Source of the DNA: Pseudomonas putida S13.1.2
GTDB taxonomy: Bacteria > Pseudomonadota > Gammaproteobacteria > Pseudomonadales > Pseudomonadaceae
Reading direction: 5' to 3'
Assembly (NCBI RefSeq): GCF_000498395.2
Contig: NZ_CP010979.1
Span: 992,001 to 1,056,000 of the forward strand
DNA length: 64,000 nucleotides
The notes under the pieces were generated by a model. It had not been told where the DNA came from. It was given only the letters and a program-made list of their open reading frames with translations, and searched no databases. A program made the translations under genes and the position numbers. Shown piece by piece: positions 45,330 to 53,952 of the stretch (position 1 is its first letter; the number at the start of each line of letters is the position of its first letter).

Positions 45330-45907
45330 CGCAGGGTCCGCTCTATACCGCCTGCCAACATGCTTTCCATCAGCCCCAGCCCCTGTTCCTCTGGCAACGC
45401 CTTCAACATCCCCGGCAACTGGTTCAGCAGCGTCGCCACCACATGCGCCGTCGCCACCAAGGCTTGCCCCTGCAACTTCGCCTGTGGCGCGATCAACCTC
45501 AGCAACCCCGCCTCGTAACGTTTGCGCAACAAGGCCAGGCGCGCCTGCTGGTCATCGCTCAGGCAGCACAAGTCGCGCTCCGCCAACCGAAACTGCATCG
45601 GCCGCTCGGCATGCAATTGCCAGTGCGCTGCAATCAGGCAGCCCAATGCCGAGGCACCGCGGGCCATGGCCCGGCGGCCCTGGTCCAAGGTGGCCTGCAG
45701 TTCTTCGTACAACTCCTCGATCAAGTCGTACAACAGGTCCTGCTTGCTGGGAAAGTGATGGTACAGCGAGCCTGCCGTCAGCCCCACATGGGCCGCCAGC
45801 TCGCGCATGCTGACTTGGCCAAAGCCCTTTTCGGCAAACAGCGCCATGGCCCGGTCGCGTCGCTCCTCAAAGCTGGCACAGCGCATTGCGGCATTGACCG
45901 GGGGCAT
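45326..45907 (-). CDS. TetR-family transcriptional regulator
   Basis: A 193-residue TetR regulator. The N-terminal helix-turn-helix covers residues 15-60 (LFAEKGFGQVSMRELAAHVGLTAGSLYHHFPSKQDLLYDL). The C-terminal ligand domain has three helices. It is downstream of, and same-strand with, the hydroxyacyl-CoA dehydrogenase and thiolase genes, so it probably senses an acyl-CoA and represses this set, as is common for beta-oxidation-type operons. Confidence 0.88.
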   Translation of the reverse strand: MPPVNAAMRCASFEERRDRAMALFAEKGFGQVSMRELAAHVGLTAGSLYHHFPSKQDLLYDLIEELYEELQATLDQGRRAMARGASALGCLIAAHWQLHAERPMQFRLAERDLCCLSDDQQARLALLRKRYEAGLLRLIAPQAKLQGQALVATAHVVATLLNQLPGMLKALPEEQGLGLMESMLAGGIERTLR

Positions 45908-45919
45908 GGCGCCTTGTCC

Positions 45920-46768
45920 TCAGTAGGTGAAGAAACCGCGGCCGGTCTTGCGCCCCAGCCAACCGGCCGCGACCATTTCCTTGAGCAGCGGGGCAGGGCG
46001 GTACTTGCTGTCGTTGAAGCCTTCATGGAAGGCCTCCATGATCGCCAGCAGGGTGTCCAGGCCGATCAGGTCGGCCAGTGCCAGCGGGCCGATGGGCTGG
46101 TTGCAGCCCAGGCGCATGCCGGTGTCGATGTCCTCGGCACTGGCCAGGCCTTCCTGGCGCACGAAGATCGCCTCGTTGATCATCGGCACCAGGATGCGGT
46201 TGACCACGAAGCCCGGGCGGTTGCCTGCGGTGATCGGGGTCTTGCCGACCTTTTCAGTCACCACCAGCGCCTGGGCGTAGGTGCTGTCGCTGGTCTGCAG
46301 GCCGCGAATGATCTCGACCAGCGCCATCATCGGCACCGGATTGAAGAAGTGCACACCGATGAAGCGCTCGGGGTGCTCGATGCTGGCGGCCAGCTGGGTG
46401 ACCGACAGCGACGAAGTGTTGGTGGCGATCAGGCAGTCGGCGGCGACGTTGGCGGCCACTTGCTGCAAAATGCGCTGCTTGAGCTGCAGGCTTTCGGTGG
46501 CGGCCTCGATCACCAGCTGCGCGCTGCTAAGCTGGGCGTAGTCGGTGCTGGTGCGGATACGCGTTTTCGCCGCAGCGGCCTTGTCCGCATCCAGGGTGCC
46601 CTTGCTGACCTGGCGTTCGAGGTTCTTGCTCAAGGTGGCCACGCCGCGCTCCAGCGCCGCGTCGGAAACATCCACCAGCAGCACCTGGTAGCCGGCGACG
46701 GCGCACACCTGGGCAATGCCGTTGCCCATGGTGCCGGCGCCGATCACGGCGATCTGTTCAATGCTCAT
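45920..46768 (-). CDS. hbd: 3-hydroxybutyryl-CoA dehydrogenase
   Basis: A 282-residue 3-hydroxyacyl-CoA dehydrogenase of the short (monofunctional) type. The NAD motif IAVIGAGTMGNGIAQVCAVAGYQV lies at the N-terminus. The catalytic HxFNPVP motif is HFFNPVPMMALVEIIRG near residue 140, and the dimer/C-terminal domain ends RKTGRGFF. It oxidises 3-hydroxybutyryl-CoA to acetoacetyl-CoA. It lies 13 bases after the thiolase gene and pairs with it in short-chain acyl-CoA turnover. Confidence 0.92.
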   Translation of the reverse strand: MSIEQIAVIGAGTMGNGIAQVCAVAGYQVLLVDVSDAALERGVATLSKNLERQVSKGTLDADKAAAAKTRIRTSTDYAQLSSAQLVIEAATESLQLKQRILQQVAANVAADCLIATNTSSLSVTQLAASIEHPERFIGVHFFNPVPMMALVEIIRGLQTSDSTYAQALVVTEKVGKTPITAGNRPGFVVNRILVPMINEAIFVRQEGLASAEDIDTGMRLGCNQPIGPLALADLIGLDTLLAIMEAFHEGFNDSKYRPAPLLKEMVAAGWLGRKTGRGFFTY

Positions 46769-46781
46769 GTGCCAGGCTCCC

Positions 46782-47966
46782 TCAGACGCGCTCGAAGACT
46801 ACGGCGATGCCTTGGCCGCCACCGATGCACATGGTCGCCAGGGCGTAGCGGCCCTGAATGCGCTGCAGTTCATGGATGGCCTTGGTGGCGATGATCGCGC
46901 CAGTGGCACCCACCGGGTGGCCCAGGGAAATACCCGAACCGTTGGGGTTGACCTTCTCCGGGTCGAAGCCCAGCTCGCGGGCCACGGCGCAGGCCTGGGC
47001 GGCGAACGCTTCGTTGGACTCGATCACGTCCAGGTCCTGCAGTTTCAGGCCGGTCTTTTCCAGCACCTTGCGGGTGGCCGGGATCGGGCCAAGGCCCATC
47101 AGTTCGGGCTCGACACCGGCGTGGGCATAGCCCACCAGGCGCGCCAGCGGCTTCAGGCCCAGGCGACGCACGGCATCACCGCTGGCCAGCACCAGGCCGG
47201 CCGCGCCATCGTTGATGCCGCTGGCGTTGCCGGCAGTCACGGTGCCGTCCTTTTTGAACACGGTCTTCATGCCGGCCAGTTGCTCGGCGGTGACGTCGCC
47301 ACGCACGTGCTCGTCCACGGCGAACTGTACGGTGCCTTTGCGGGTTTTCAGCTCCACCGGGACGATCTGGCTGTCGAAACGGCCTTCGGCAATGGCGCGG
47401 GCGGCGCGGCGCTGGCTGGTCAGGGCCAGTTCATCCTGCATCTCGCGGGTAATGCCGTGTTTGGCGGCGACGTTTTCTGCGGTGATGCCCATGTGGAAGT
47501 GTTCGAACGGGTCCTGCAGCACGCCGACGGTGTAGTCGATGCCTTGCAGGTCGCCCATGCGCGCGCCCCAGCGCGCCTGCGGCAGCAGGTACGGGCCACG
47601 GCTCATGGACTCGGCACCGGCGGCCACGGCCACGTCAGCATCACCGAGCAGCAGGCACTGAGTGGCAGAGACGATGGCCTGCAGGCCCGAGCCGCACAGG
47701 CGGTTGACGTTGAAGGCAGGTGTTTCTTTGGGCATGCCGGCGTTCATCGCGGCAACCCGCGACAGGTAGGCATCGCGCGGTTCGGTCGGGATCACGGTGC
47801 CCATGACCATATGGCCGATCTGCTCGGCGGCCACGCCCGAGCGCTCGATGGCGGCGCGGGTGATGGCAGTGGCCAGGTCGGCCAGGGGCAGGTCCTTGAG
47901 CGAGCCTCCAAAACCACCGATGGCGGAACGCACGGCACTGACGACGTAGATTTCTGGGCTGCTCAT
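46782..47966 (-). CDS. bktB: Acetyl-CoA/beta-ketoacyl-CoA thiolase
   Basis: A 394-residue thiolase. Nucleophile Cys in [11 protein letters not shown] near residue 90, His in [18 protein letters not shown] near residue 350 and the second Cys in [16 protein letters not shown] near residue 380 are all present. It cleaves acetoacetyl-CoA or longer 3-ketoacyl-CoA, or condenses acetyl-CoA. It is first gene of the bktB-hbd-tetR set and divergent from an AraC regulator. Confidence 0.92.
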   Translation of the reverse strand: MSSPEIYVVSAVRSAIGGFGGSLKDLPLADLATAITRAAIERSGVAAEQIGHMVMGTVIPTEPRDAYLSRVAAMNAGMPKETPAFNVNRLCGSGLQAIVSATQCLLLGDADVAVAAGAESMSRGPYLLPQARWGARMGDLQGIDYTVGVLQDPFEHFHMGITAENVAAKHGITREMQDELALTSQRRAARAIAEGRFDSQIVPVELKTRKGTVQFAVDEHVRGDVTAEQLAGMKTVFKKDGTVTAGNASGINDGAAGLVLASGDAVRRLGLKPLARLVGYAHAGVEPELMGLGPIPATRKVLEKTGLKLQDLDVIESNEAFAAQACAVARELGFDPEKVNPNGSGISLGHPVGATGAIIATKAIHELQRIQGRYALATMCIGGGQGIAVVFERV

Positions 47967-48134
47967 AGAGGCTCCGTAAGCTTAGGCATGGCGGGACCGG
48001 GCCAGGCTCTGCGAGAATGGCCGGCGGTCCCGGAGTGGGATCGAGTCTAGGCAAAGGCTCTGTTGCAGCCTATGCCGGATCTGTTCAAACAACCTGGCAC
48101 TTTTTGCCACTCAGCATAGACAGCGAAAACCACC

Positions 48135-49145
48135 ATGCGCGATAGCGATTCGGTCGCCGTGTACTTTCTCAATGCCATGCTCCACGCCCTGCGCGACAGC
48201 CCAGCCGAGCGTGATGCACAGCTGCGTGCCGTGGGCATCGACCCGCAATTGCTCGGACAGCCCCAGGCACGCGTACCGGCCAAGGCCTTCTCCGAGCTGT
48301 GGCTGGCACAGATCCAGTGCCTGGACGACGAGTTCTTCCGCCTCGACAGCCATGGCATGCCGCTGGGCAGTTTCGCCTTGATCTGCCGGGGCCTGATCCT
48401 TGAACCGAACCTGGAAAAGGCCTTGCGCCAGTGCATGAGTGGCTTCGGCCTGTTCCTGCGCGACCTGCGTGGCAGCCTGACGGTGCGCGGTGGGCGCGCG
48501 CTGATCAGCGTGCAGTCGAGCATTGCCGACCCGCTGACCCGGGTGTATGCCGAGGAAACCTACCTGGTGCTGATGATCGGCATGTTGTGCTGGCTGGCCG
48601 GGCGGCGCATCGCCATCGACCGTACCGAGCTGGCCGTGTCGCGCCCGGCCCAGGAAGACGACCTGCTGTTGTGGGGCCCGGACCTGCGCCTGGGCAGCGG
48701 GCGTACCGAAGTGGAGTTCGACAGCGCCTACCTGCGTCTGCCGGTGGTGCAGGACCTGGCGACCCTGAAAACCTTTCTGCGCAGTGCGCCGCAGGGGCTG
48801 GTGATCCGCTTTCGCAACCAGAACGGGCTGGTGGCCGAGGTATACCGGCACCTGCGTGCGCGGCACTATGGGCAGTGGCCAACACTGGCGGCGTTGGCGC
48901 AGCAGCAGGGGATCAGTGCCAGTACGTTCCGCCGGCAACTGGAGCGGGAGGGGCGGTCCTATCAGCAGATCAAGGACGAGGTGCGCCGGGCAATGGCTTT
49001 CGAGCGGCTGCGCGAAGGGGCATTGAGCATTGCCGAAATAGCCGAGCAGGCGGGTTTCCAGGAGCCCAGTGCATTTCACCGGGCGTTCAAGAAATGGACC
49101 GGGCAGAGCCCCGGCAGCTATCGGGCGCGGTTGGCCGGGCGGTAG
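48135..49145 (+). CDS. AraC-family transcriptional regulator
   Basis: A 336-residue regulator. Residues 1-225 form an Arabinose_bd-type (OruR-like) sensor domain. The C-terminal AraC domain has two helix-turn-helix units (TLAALAQQQGISASTFRRQLE; LSIAEIAEQAGFQEPSAFHRAFKKWTGQSPG). Its divergent orientation from the thiolase gene across 168 bases suggests that it activates bktB-hbd, possibly in response to a hydroxy acid. Start ATG 48135. Confidence 0.9.
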   Translation: MRDSDSVAVYFLNAMLHALRDSPAERDAQLRAVGIDPQLLGQPQARVPAKAFSELWLAQIQCLDDEFFRLDSHGMPLGSFALICRGLILEPNLEKALRQCMSGFGLFLRDLRGSLTVRGGRALISVQSSIADPLTRVYAEETYLVLMIGMLCWLAGRRIAIDRTELAVSRPAQEDDLLLWGPDLRLGSGRTEVEFDSAYLRLPVVQDLATLKTFLRSAPQGLVIRFRNQNGLVAEVYRHLRARHYGQWPTLAALAQQQGISASTFRRQLEREGRSYQQIKDEVRRAMAFERLREGALSIAEIAEQAGFQEPSAFHRAFKKWTGQSPGSYRARLAGR

Positions 49146-49149
49146 TTGT

Positions 49150-49258
49150 TACCTGTACCGGCCCATCGCCGGCAAGCCAGCTCCCACATGTCCCCCACAG
49201 TATTCGAGGCCTGTGGAGTACCTGTAGGAGCTGGCTTGCCGGCGATAGGGCCGGTGCT
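49150..49258. repeat. REP pair (GCCGGCAAGCCAGC class)
   Basis: Convergent units CGGCCCATCGCCGGCAAGCC and inverse CTGGCTTGCCGGCGATAGGG, about 35 bases apart. They lie between the AraC gene and the convergent AhpD-like gene. Confidence 0.85.
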
Positions 49259-49273
49259 GCGATCATTGAATGA

Positions 49274-49711
49274 TCAGGCCGGCACCATGGCAAACCCGAC
49301 CCCGAAGCGGTTCCAGGCATTGATGGTGGCAATCGCCAGGGTCAGGTTGACCACCTCGGCCGGCTCGAAGTGTTCCTGCAGGGCTTCATATTGCCCCTGC
49401 GGCGCGCCGTTCTCAGGCAGTCGAGTCAGGCTTTCTACCCAGGCCAGTGCCGCACGTTCACGCGGGGTGAAGTAGGCGGTTTCGCGCCACACGCTCAAGG
49501 TCTGCAAGCGCGCTTCGGTCTCACCTGCCTTGCGTGCATCGTTGGCGTGCAGGTTGATGCAATAGGCGCAGCCGTTGATCTGCGAAGCGCGCAGGCGCAC
49601 CAGCTCCAGCAGCGAGCTCTCCAGGCCGCTCTTGGCCAGGGCCTGTTCCAGGCCGACCATGGCTTTGTAGGCTTCCGGGGCGTGCTTGGCCCATTCGATA
49701 CGGTTGTGCAT
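49274..49711 (-). CDS. AhpD-like carboxymuconolactone decarboxylase-family protein
   Basis: A 145-residue AhpD-like protein. The redox motif is ASQINGCAYCINLHANDARKAG near residue 50: the CxxC with following His. AhpD-like family members reduce peroxiredoxin partners or remove peroxides. Start 49711 (MHNRIEWAKHAP) lies after GGAGACAGCC. It is divergent from the MFS transporter gene. The partner is not in the window. Confidence 0.9.
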   Translation of the reverse strand: MHNRIEWAKHAPEAYKAMVGLEQALAKSGLESSLLELVRLRASQINGCAYCINLHANDARKAGETEARLQTLSVWRETAYFTPRERAALAWVESLTRLPENGAPQGQYEALQEHFEPAEVVNLTLAIATINAWNRFGVGFAMVPA

Positions 49712-49912
49712 GGCTGTCTCCAAAGGGTATGGGGTGGGAATGGCACTACTGTAACGCTGCCCTTTGGCCTCCCCGATAGCCAATTGCACACATAAGCTGG
49801 AGGCCAATCGTCCATTCAGGTGGCCACTGACCAGCATCCAATCTCTTCATTTCTGCCAGGCCTGCCAAGCCGGGATAATGGCCGGGTCCTGCTACCCGAG
49901 AACCGATTCACA

Positions 49913-51109
49913 ATGAGAGCTGCTTTGAACCTGTTGCTGGTGATCCTGCTGGCGCTGAACCTGCGGCCGATCCTGACCAGTATCGGCCCGTTACTCGAAC
50001 CCATGCGCGCCAGCACCGGGCTGGGCTACCAGCAGGCAGCCCTGCTGACGGCGTTGCCGGTGCTGTGCATGGGCCTGGTGCCGTTGCTGCAGCCTTGGCT
50101 GCGACGCTGGATCAGCGAGCATGGCGGCATGCTCGGTGGCCTGGCTGCAATTGCCCTGGCCTGCCTGTGGCGCCTGCAACTGGACAGCGCCTGGGCGTTG
50201 ATTGCCAGTGCGGTGGTCGCCGGCCTGGGCGTGGCGGTGGTGCAGGGCATGATGCCGGGCCTGGTCAACCGCTGGTTCCCAAGCCGCCTGGCGGGGGCGA
50301 TGGGGCTGTACTCGGCAGCGTTGATGAGTGGTGGCGGCATGGCTGCCGTGCTTGGCCCCCATATCAGCGGCCATTTCGGCCACTGGCAGGTCGGCCTTGG
50401 CCTGTGGGCGATCCCGGCGCTGCTGGCACTGGTGGCGTGGGCCGTACTGCGGCCACGGCAGGGGGCGCCAAAGCTGGCCGGCGCTGCAGGCGGGCACTGG
50501 TTCAGCACGCGCCGGGCCTGGTTGCTGGCCTTGTACTTCGGCCTGATCAATGGCGGCTACACCAGCATGGTGGCGTGGCTGCCGGCGTACCATATCGAGC
50601 ACGGCGGCAGTGCGCAGGGCGGCGCAGACCTGGTCGGCCTGATGACGGTGTTCCAGGTGGCCGGTGCACTGGGCTTGCCGCTTTTGCTGCGGCGTTGGGC
50701 TGACCGCCGCCCAGGCCTGTGGCTGGCACTGGCGATCCAGCTGGCCGGTTTTCTCGGCCTGCTGCTGGCACCCACGCAGGCTTCGGGGCTGTGGGTCGCG
50801 ATGATCGGTTTTGGCCTGGGCGCCTGCTTCAGCCAGAGCCTGACGCTGACCCTGGAGCACCTGAAGACGCCCGCCGAGGCCGGCAGCCTGGCGGCGTTCG
50901 TGCAGGGCATCGGCTTTATCATCACCGGTATCGTGCCGTATATCACCGGCTGGCTGCGTGACGTGAGCGGTGACTTCCAGGCATCGTGGACGCTGCTCAC
51001 CGTGACCGTGCTGGCAATGCTGCTGGTAACCAGCTGCTTCAACCCGCGTGGCTATGCCGCAGCCATCGCGCGCCCGGCCGCGCCAGGCAACGCCGCGCCG
51101 GTCAGCTGA
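49913..51109 (+). CDS. CynX/NimT-type MFS transporter
   Basis: A 398-residue major facilitator with 12 predicted helices. It carries the CynX-family start LLVILLALNLRPILTSIGPLLEPMRASTGL (LNLR near residue 15) and a central cytoplasmic loop after helix six. Relatives include the cyanate permease CynX and the 2-nitroimidazole transporter NimT. The substrate is unknown. Start 49913 (MRAALN) is chosen; the frame is open from 49820 but without support. Its stop overlaps the end of the MocR gene by eight bases, tail to tail. Confidence 0.88.
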   Translation: MRAALNLLLVILLALNLRPILTSIGPLLEPMRASTGLGYQQAALLTALPVLCMGLVPLLQPWLRRWISEHGGMLGGLAAIALACLWRLQLDSAWALIASAVVAGLGVAVVQGMMPGLVNRWFPSRLAGAMGLYSAALMSGGGMAAVLGPHISGHFGHWQVGLGLWAIPALLALVAWAVLRPRQGAPKLAGAAGGHWFSTRRAWLLALYFGLINGGYTSMVAWLPAYHIEHGGSAQGGADLVGLMTVFQVAGALGLPLLLRRWADRRPGLWLALAIQLAGFLGLLLAPTQASGLWVAMIGFGLGACFSQSLTLTLEHLKTPAEAGSLAAFVQGIGFIITGIVPYITGWLRDVSGDFQASWTLLTVTVLAMLLVTSCFNPRGYAAAIARPAAPGNAAPVS

Positions 51110-52535
51110 GGCGTTGCAGGGTATCGCGCACCCGGTCCAGTGCCGGGTCGATGTCCAGCAGTTCGATGGCGCCGAAGCCCATCAACAGCCCCGGGCGGAC
51201 CGGCGCTTCGCTGAAGAACGGCGCCAGTGAATACAGGCCGACCTCTACCTTGCGTGCGAGGTTGGCCAGCAACTCCACATCCACCCCGGGCGCCGCCAAG
51301 GCGCTGAGGTGGAACCCGGCGCTGGCGGGTATTGCGCTGAACCACGGTGCCAGGTCGCCCCCCAGGCGCGCCAGGATGCGCTCGCGGCGGGCGCTGTAGA
51401 CCTCGTGGCAGCGGCGGATGTGCTTGTTCAGGTGGCCTTCGCCTAAAAAACGCGCCAGCGCCCACTGCAGCAAAGTGGGGCTGTGCCAGTCGCTCAGGTG
51501 CTTTGCCACGCAGGCGGCCTGCAACACGGCAGGCGGCAGCACGGCATAGCCCAGCCGCAGTTCTTGCAGCAAGGTCTTGGAAAAGGTCCCGACATAGGCC
51601 ACCAGCCCATGCCGGTCCAGGCGCTGGAGTGCGTCCGAAGCTGGCCCGTGGTAGCGGAACTCGCAGTCGTAGTCATCTTCGATGATCAGTGCACCCAGCT
51701 CGGCAGCCCGCGCCAGCAGGGCATGCCGGCGTGGCTCGCTCATGGGCATGCCCAGCGGGAACTGGTGCGAGGGCGTTACGTAGATCAGCCGGGTGCCATC
51801 GGCGATCTGCTCCACGCACAGGCCTTCATCATCCACCGGCACCGATTGCAGGCGTGCACCCAGGGCCAGAAACAGTTGCCGTGCCGGCGGGTAGCCGGGG
51901 TCTTCCATGGCCACCTGACAACCTGGTTCGACCAGTACCCGGGCGATCAGGTCCAGCGCTTGCTGGGCGCCGTTGCACACCAGCAGGTCGGCCGCGCTGC
52001 AGTGCACGCCGCGGGCGTAGGCGATGTGGTGGGCAATCGCCTCGCGCAGCTCCGGCAGGCCCTGCGCCTGGAACTGCCGTTCGGGGTGGCGCTGGCTGCG
52101 GCGCAGGGCGTAATTCAGGCAGCTGCGCCATTGGTCGAACGGGAACTGCGACTTGCTCGATGCCCCGCCGACAAAGTCATAGCGCGAGGGCGTTTGCAGC
52201 TGGCGTTGGGCGAGCACGGTGGCGCGCTGCTGCCAGCGTTCGAGGGATGCGGCACCGGCCAGGGGAACGGTGGCTGATTCATGGCTGCGCAGGGGTTGGC
52301 GCGGAGTGATGAACGTGCCACGGCCGACCACGCCGCTGAGCAGGTTGTCGTAGGTCAGCCGTGAGTAGGCCTCGGCCACGGTCTTGCGCGATACGCCCAG
52401 TTGTTCAGCAAGCAGGCGGGTAGGCGGCAGTTGGGTACCGGCGGCCAGGTGGCCGCTGTCGATACCGGCGCGCAGCTGCTGATAAAGCTGGTCGGCCAGG
52501 CCTTTGCGGCCGTCCAGGCGAATGTGCAGTTCCAT
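51102..52535 (-). CDS. MocR-family regulator (GntR helix-turn-helix fused to aminotransferase)
   Basis: A 477-residue MocR/PdxR-type protein. The N-terminal GntR winged helix covers residues 10-75 (LPPTRLLAEQLGVSRKTVAEAYSRL). A class I/II aminotransferase-like domain follows, with the PLP Lys in GTFSKTLLQELRLGY near residue 310. MocR proteins regulate genes of vitamin B6 and amino acid or GABA metabolism, with PLP as effector. The target is unknown. It ends against the MFS transporter gene, so their expression may interfere. Confidence 0.9.
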   Translation of the reverse strand: MELHIRLDGRKGLADQLYQQLRAGIDSGHLAAGTQLPPTRLLAEQLGVSRKTVAEAYSRLTYDNLLSGVVGRGTFITPRQPLRSHESATVPLAGAASLERWQQRATVLAQRQLQTPSRYDFVGGASSKSQFPFDQWRSCLNYALRRSQRHPERQFQAQGLPELREAIAHHIAYARGVHCSAADLLVCNGAQQALDLIARVLVEPGCQVAMEDPGYPPARQLFLALGARLQSVPVDDEGLCVEQIADGTRLIYVTPSHQFPLGMPMSEPRRHALLARAAELGALIIEDDYDCEFRYHGPASDALQRLDRHGLVAYVGTFSKTLLQELRLGYAVLPPAVLQAACVAKHLSDWHSPTLLQWALARFLGEGHLNKHIRRCHEVYSARRERILARLGGDLAPWFSAIPASAGFHLSALAAPGVDVELLANLARKVEVGLYSLAPFFSEAPVRPGLLMGFGAIELLDIDPALDRVRDTLQRLS

Positions 52536-52582
52536 GGGGTGGTCCGGAGCGGTGGAGTGCTCAGGATAGCGGATTGAACAGG

Positions 52583-52672
52583 AAGGCTCCCACAGGTATC
52601 GCGTTCACCTCAGCCTTGACGCGGTCCTGTGGGAGCTGGCTTGCCGGCGATGGGCTGCAAGGCAGCCCCGGA
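52583..52672. repeat. REP element (GCCGGCAAGCCAGC class) with a decayed partner
   Basis: One full unit TGTGGGAGCTGGCTTGCCGG at 52627-52646, and a short remnant GGCTCCCACAGG at 52584-52595 on the opposite strand. It lies between the MocR gene and the 112-residue gene. Confidence 0.65.
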
Positions 52673-52676
52673 AATC

Positions 52677-53015
52677 TCAGAAACGGGCAGTGCTCACAGT
52701 GATATAGCCTTTTTCTGCCAGCGCAATGCGTATCACCGTCTCATCCTCCGGCCCGTTGCGGTTGCGCCTGATGCGCACGCCTTCTATCGTCGAAGCCTTC
52801 ATATGCTCTGAAATGGCCCGCCCGTTGGCGTCGAAGAACACCTCGCTGGCCAGCAACTCGATGCGTTCGATCAATTGCCGGGACTGTTCATCGGTGGCGC
52901 AGAAGAACATGACCCCCGACAAGTGCGGGTCTTCATCGGGGTTGCTCATGTCATGGGCCAGCATTTCGCGCAGGCTGCTGCGCAGTTCGGCGATGGGGCG
53001 GGCGTACAGGTGCAT
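52677..53015 (-). CDS. Conserved hypothetical protein
   Basis: A 112-residue protein, not recognised. The first 70 residues look helical and acidic (LREMLAHDMSNPDEDPH, SRQLIERIELLASEVFF). The rest is beta-rich (VRIRRNRNGPEDETVIRIALAEKGYITVS). There is no signal peptide. AGGAGG precedes the ATG. It is divergent from the flavin reductase gene, with a 196-base gap between them holding no identified sites. Confidence 0.7.
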   Translation of the reverse strand: MHLYARPIAELRSSLREMLAHDMSNPDEDPHLSGVMFFCATDEQSRQLIERIELLASEVFFDANGRAISEHMKASTIEGVRIRRNRNGPEDETVIRIALAEKGYITVSTARF

Positions 53016-53211
53016 GCGGAGCCTCCTCTGGAGCGCGGCTTTGCTTCATCCAGATCCGATCTTGTTTTCTAAGGTCAGCGACAGCAAGTAGGACGCTTCC
53101 GAGAACCTTGTGGGAAATGTCTGAAGGCGCTGAGGTGCAACGCTTGACTGGCAGGAGGCGGGGGGGCTGCTGCACAATCCGTCGTCTGATACCGTCTTGC
53201 CGAGGATTGCC

Positions 53212-53793
53212 ATGAACAGCCATTTCCAACCCGTCGACCTGAAAAAGGCCTATCGCCTGTTGAACCACGGGCCGACGGTGCTGGTGTCGGCCAGTAACGA
53301 GGGCGTGGACAACGTCATGGCGGCTGCCTGGGCTTGTGCGCTGGACTTTGACCCGCCCAAGGTGACCGTGGTGCTCGACAAGATTGCCCGCACCCGGCAG
53401 CTGGTGGAGGGCAGTGGCTGGTTCGTGATCCAGGTGCCGACCGCAGCGCAGGCGCAGCTGACCCACCAGGTCGGGACCCGTAGCCTGTTCGACCAGCCCG
53501 ACAAACTGGCCAGCATCGGTGTGCAGCTGGCGCGGGTCGATGGGCATGTGGCGCCCTTGGTGCAGGGCTGCTCGGCGTGGCTGATGTGCCGGGTGATCGA
53601 CGAGCCGCACAACCAGAACACCTATGACCTGTTCATTGGCGAAGTGGTGGCGGCCTGGGCCGATGACCGGGTGTTCAGGGACGGGCACTGGGCTTATGAA
53701 AGCGCCGACCCGCAATGGCGCAGTCTGCACTACGTGGCGGGTGGGCATTTTTATGCGATTGGCGAGGCCGTGGTGGTCGATTCGCAGGATTGA
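53212..53793 (+). CDS. Flavin reductase-like (FMN-binding split barrel) protein
   Basis: A 193-residue protein of the flavin reductase-like domain family. FMN contact region TVLVSASNEGVDNVMAAAWACALDFDPPKVTVVL lies near residues 20-55 and the C-terminal VHYVAGG-type strand reads LHYVAGGHFYAIGEAV. Such proteins reduce FMN with NAD(P)H or bind it as a cofactor. The partner is unknown. Start 53212 (MNSHFQP) has GAGG upstream; MPRIA at 53197 is not supported. Confidence 0.88.
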   Translation: MNSHFQPVDLKKAYRLLNHGPTVLVSASNEGVDNVMAAAWACALDFDPPKVTVVLDKIARTRQLVEGSGWFVIQVPTAAQAQLTHQVGTRSLFDQPDKLASIGVQLARVDGHVAPLVQGCSAWLMCRVIDEPHNQNTYDLFIGEVVAAWADDRVFRDGHWAYESADPQWRSLHYVAGGHFYAIGEAVVVDSQD

Positions 53794-53815
53794 TCAAACA
53801 GGTCTGCACCGATCA

Positions 53816-53940
53816 AGTGTAGGAGCGGCCTTGTGTCGCGATCGGGCCGCAAAGCGGCCCCGGCAATATGTGCATCGCTGCTGAAATCCCGGGGCTGCCT
53901 TGCAGCCCGATCGCGACACAAGGCCGCCCCCACAGGGACC
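53816..53940. repeat. REP pair (GGCCTTGTGTCGCGA class)
   Basis: Convergent units TGTAGGAGCGGCCTTGTG and inverse ACACAAGGCCGCCCCCACA with GGGCCGC-type hairpins, about 65 bases apart. They lie between the flavin reductase gene and glcB. Confidence 0.8.
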
Positions 53941-53952
53941 GCGCAGCTTTGG

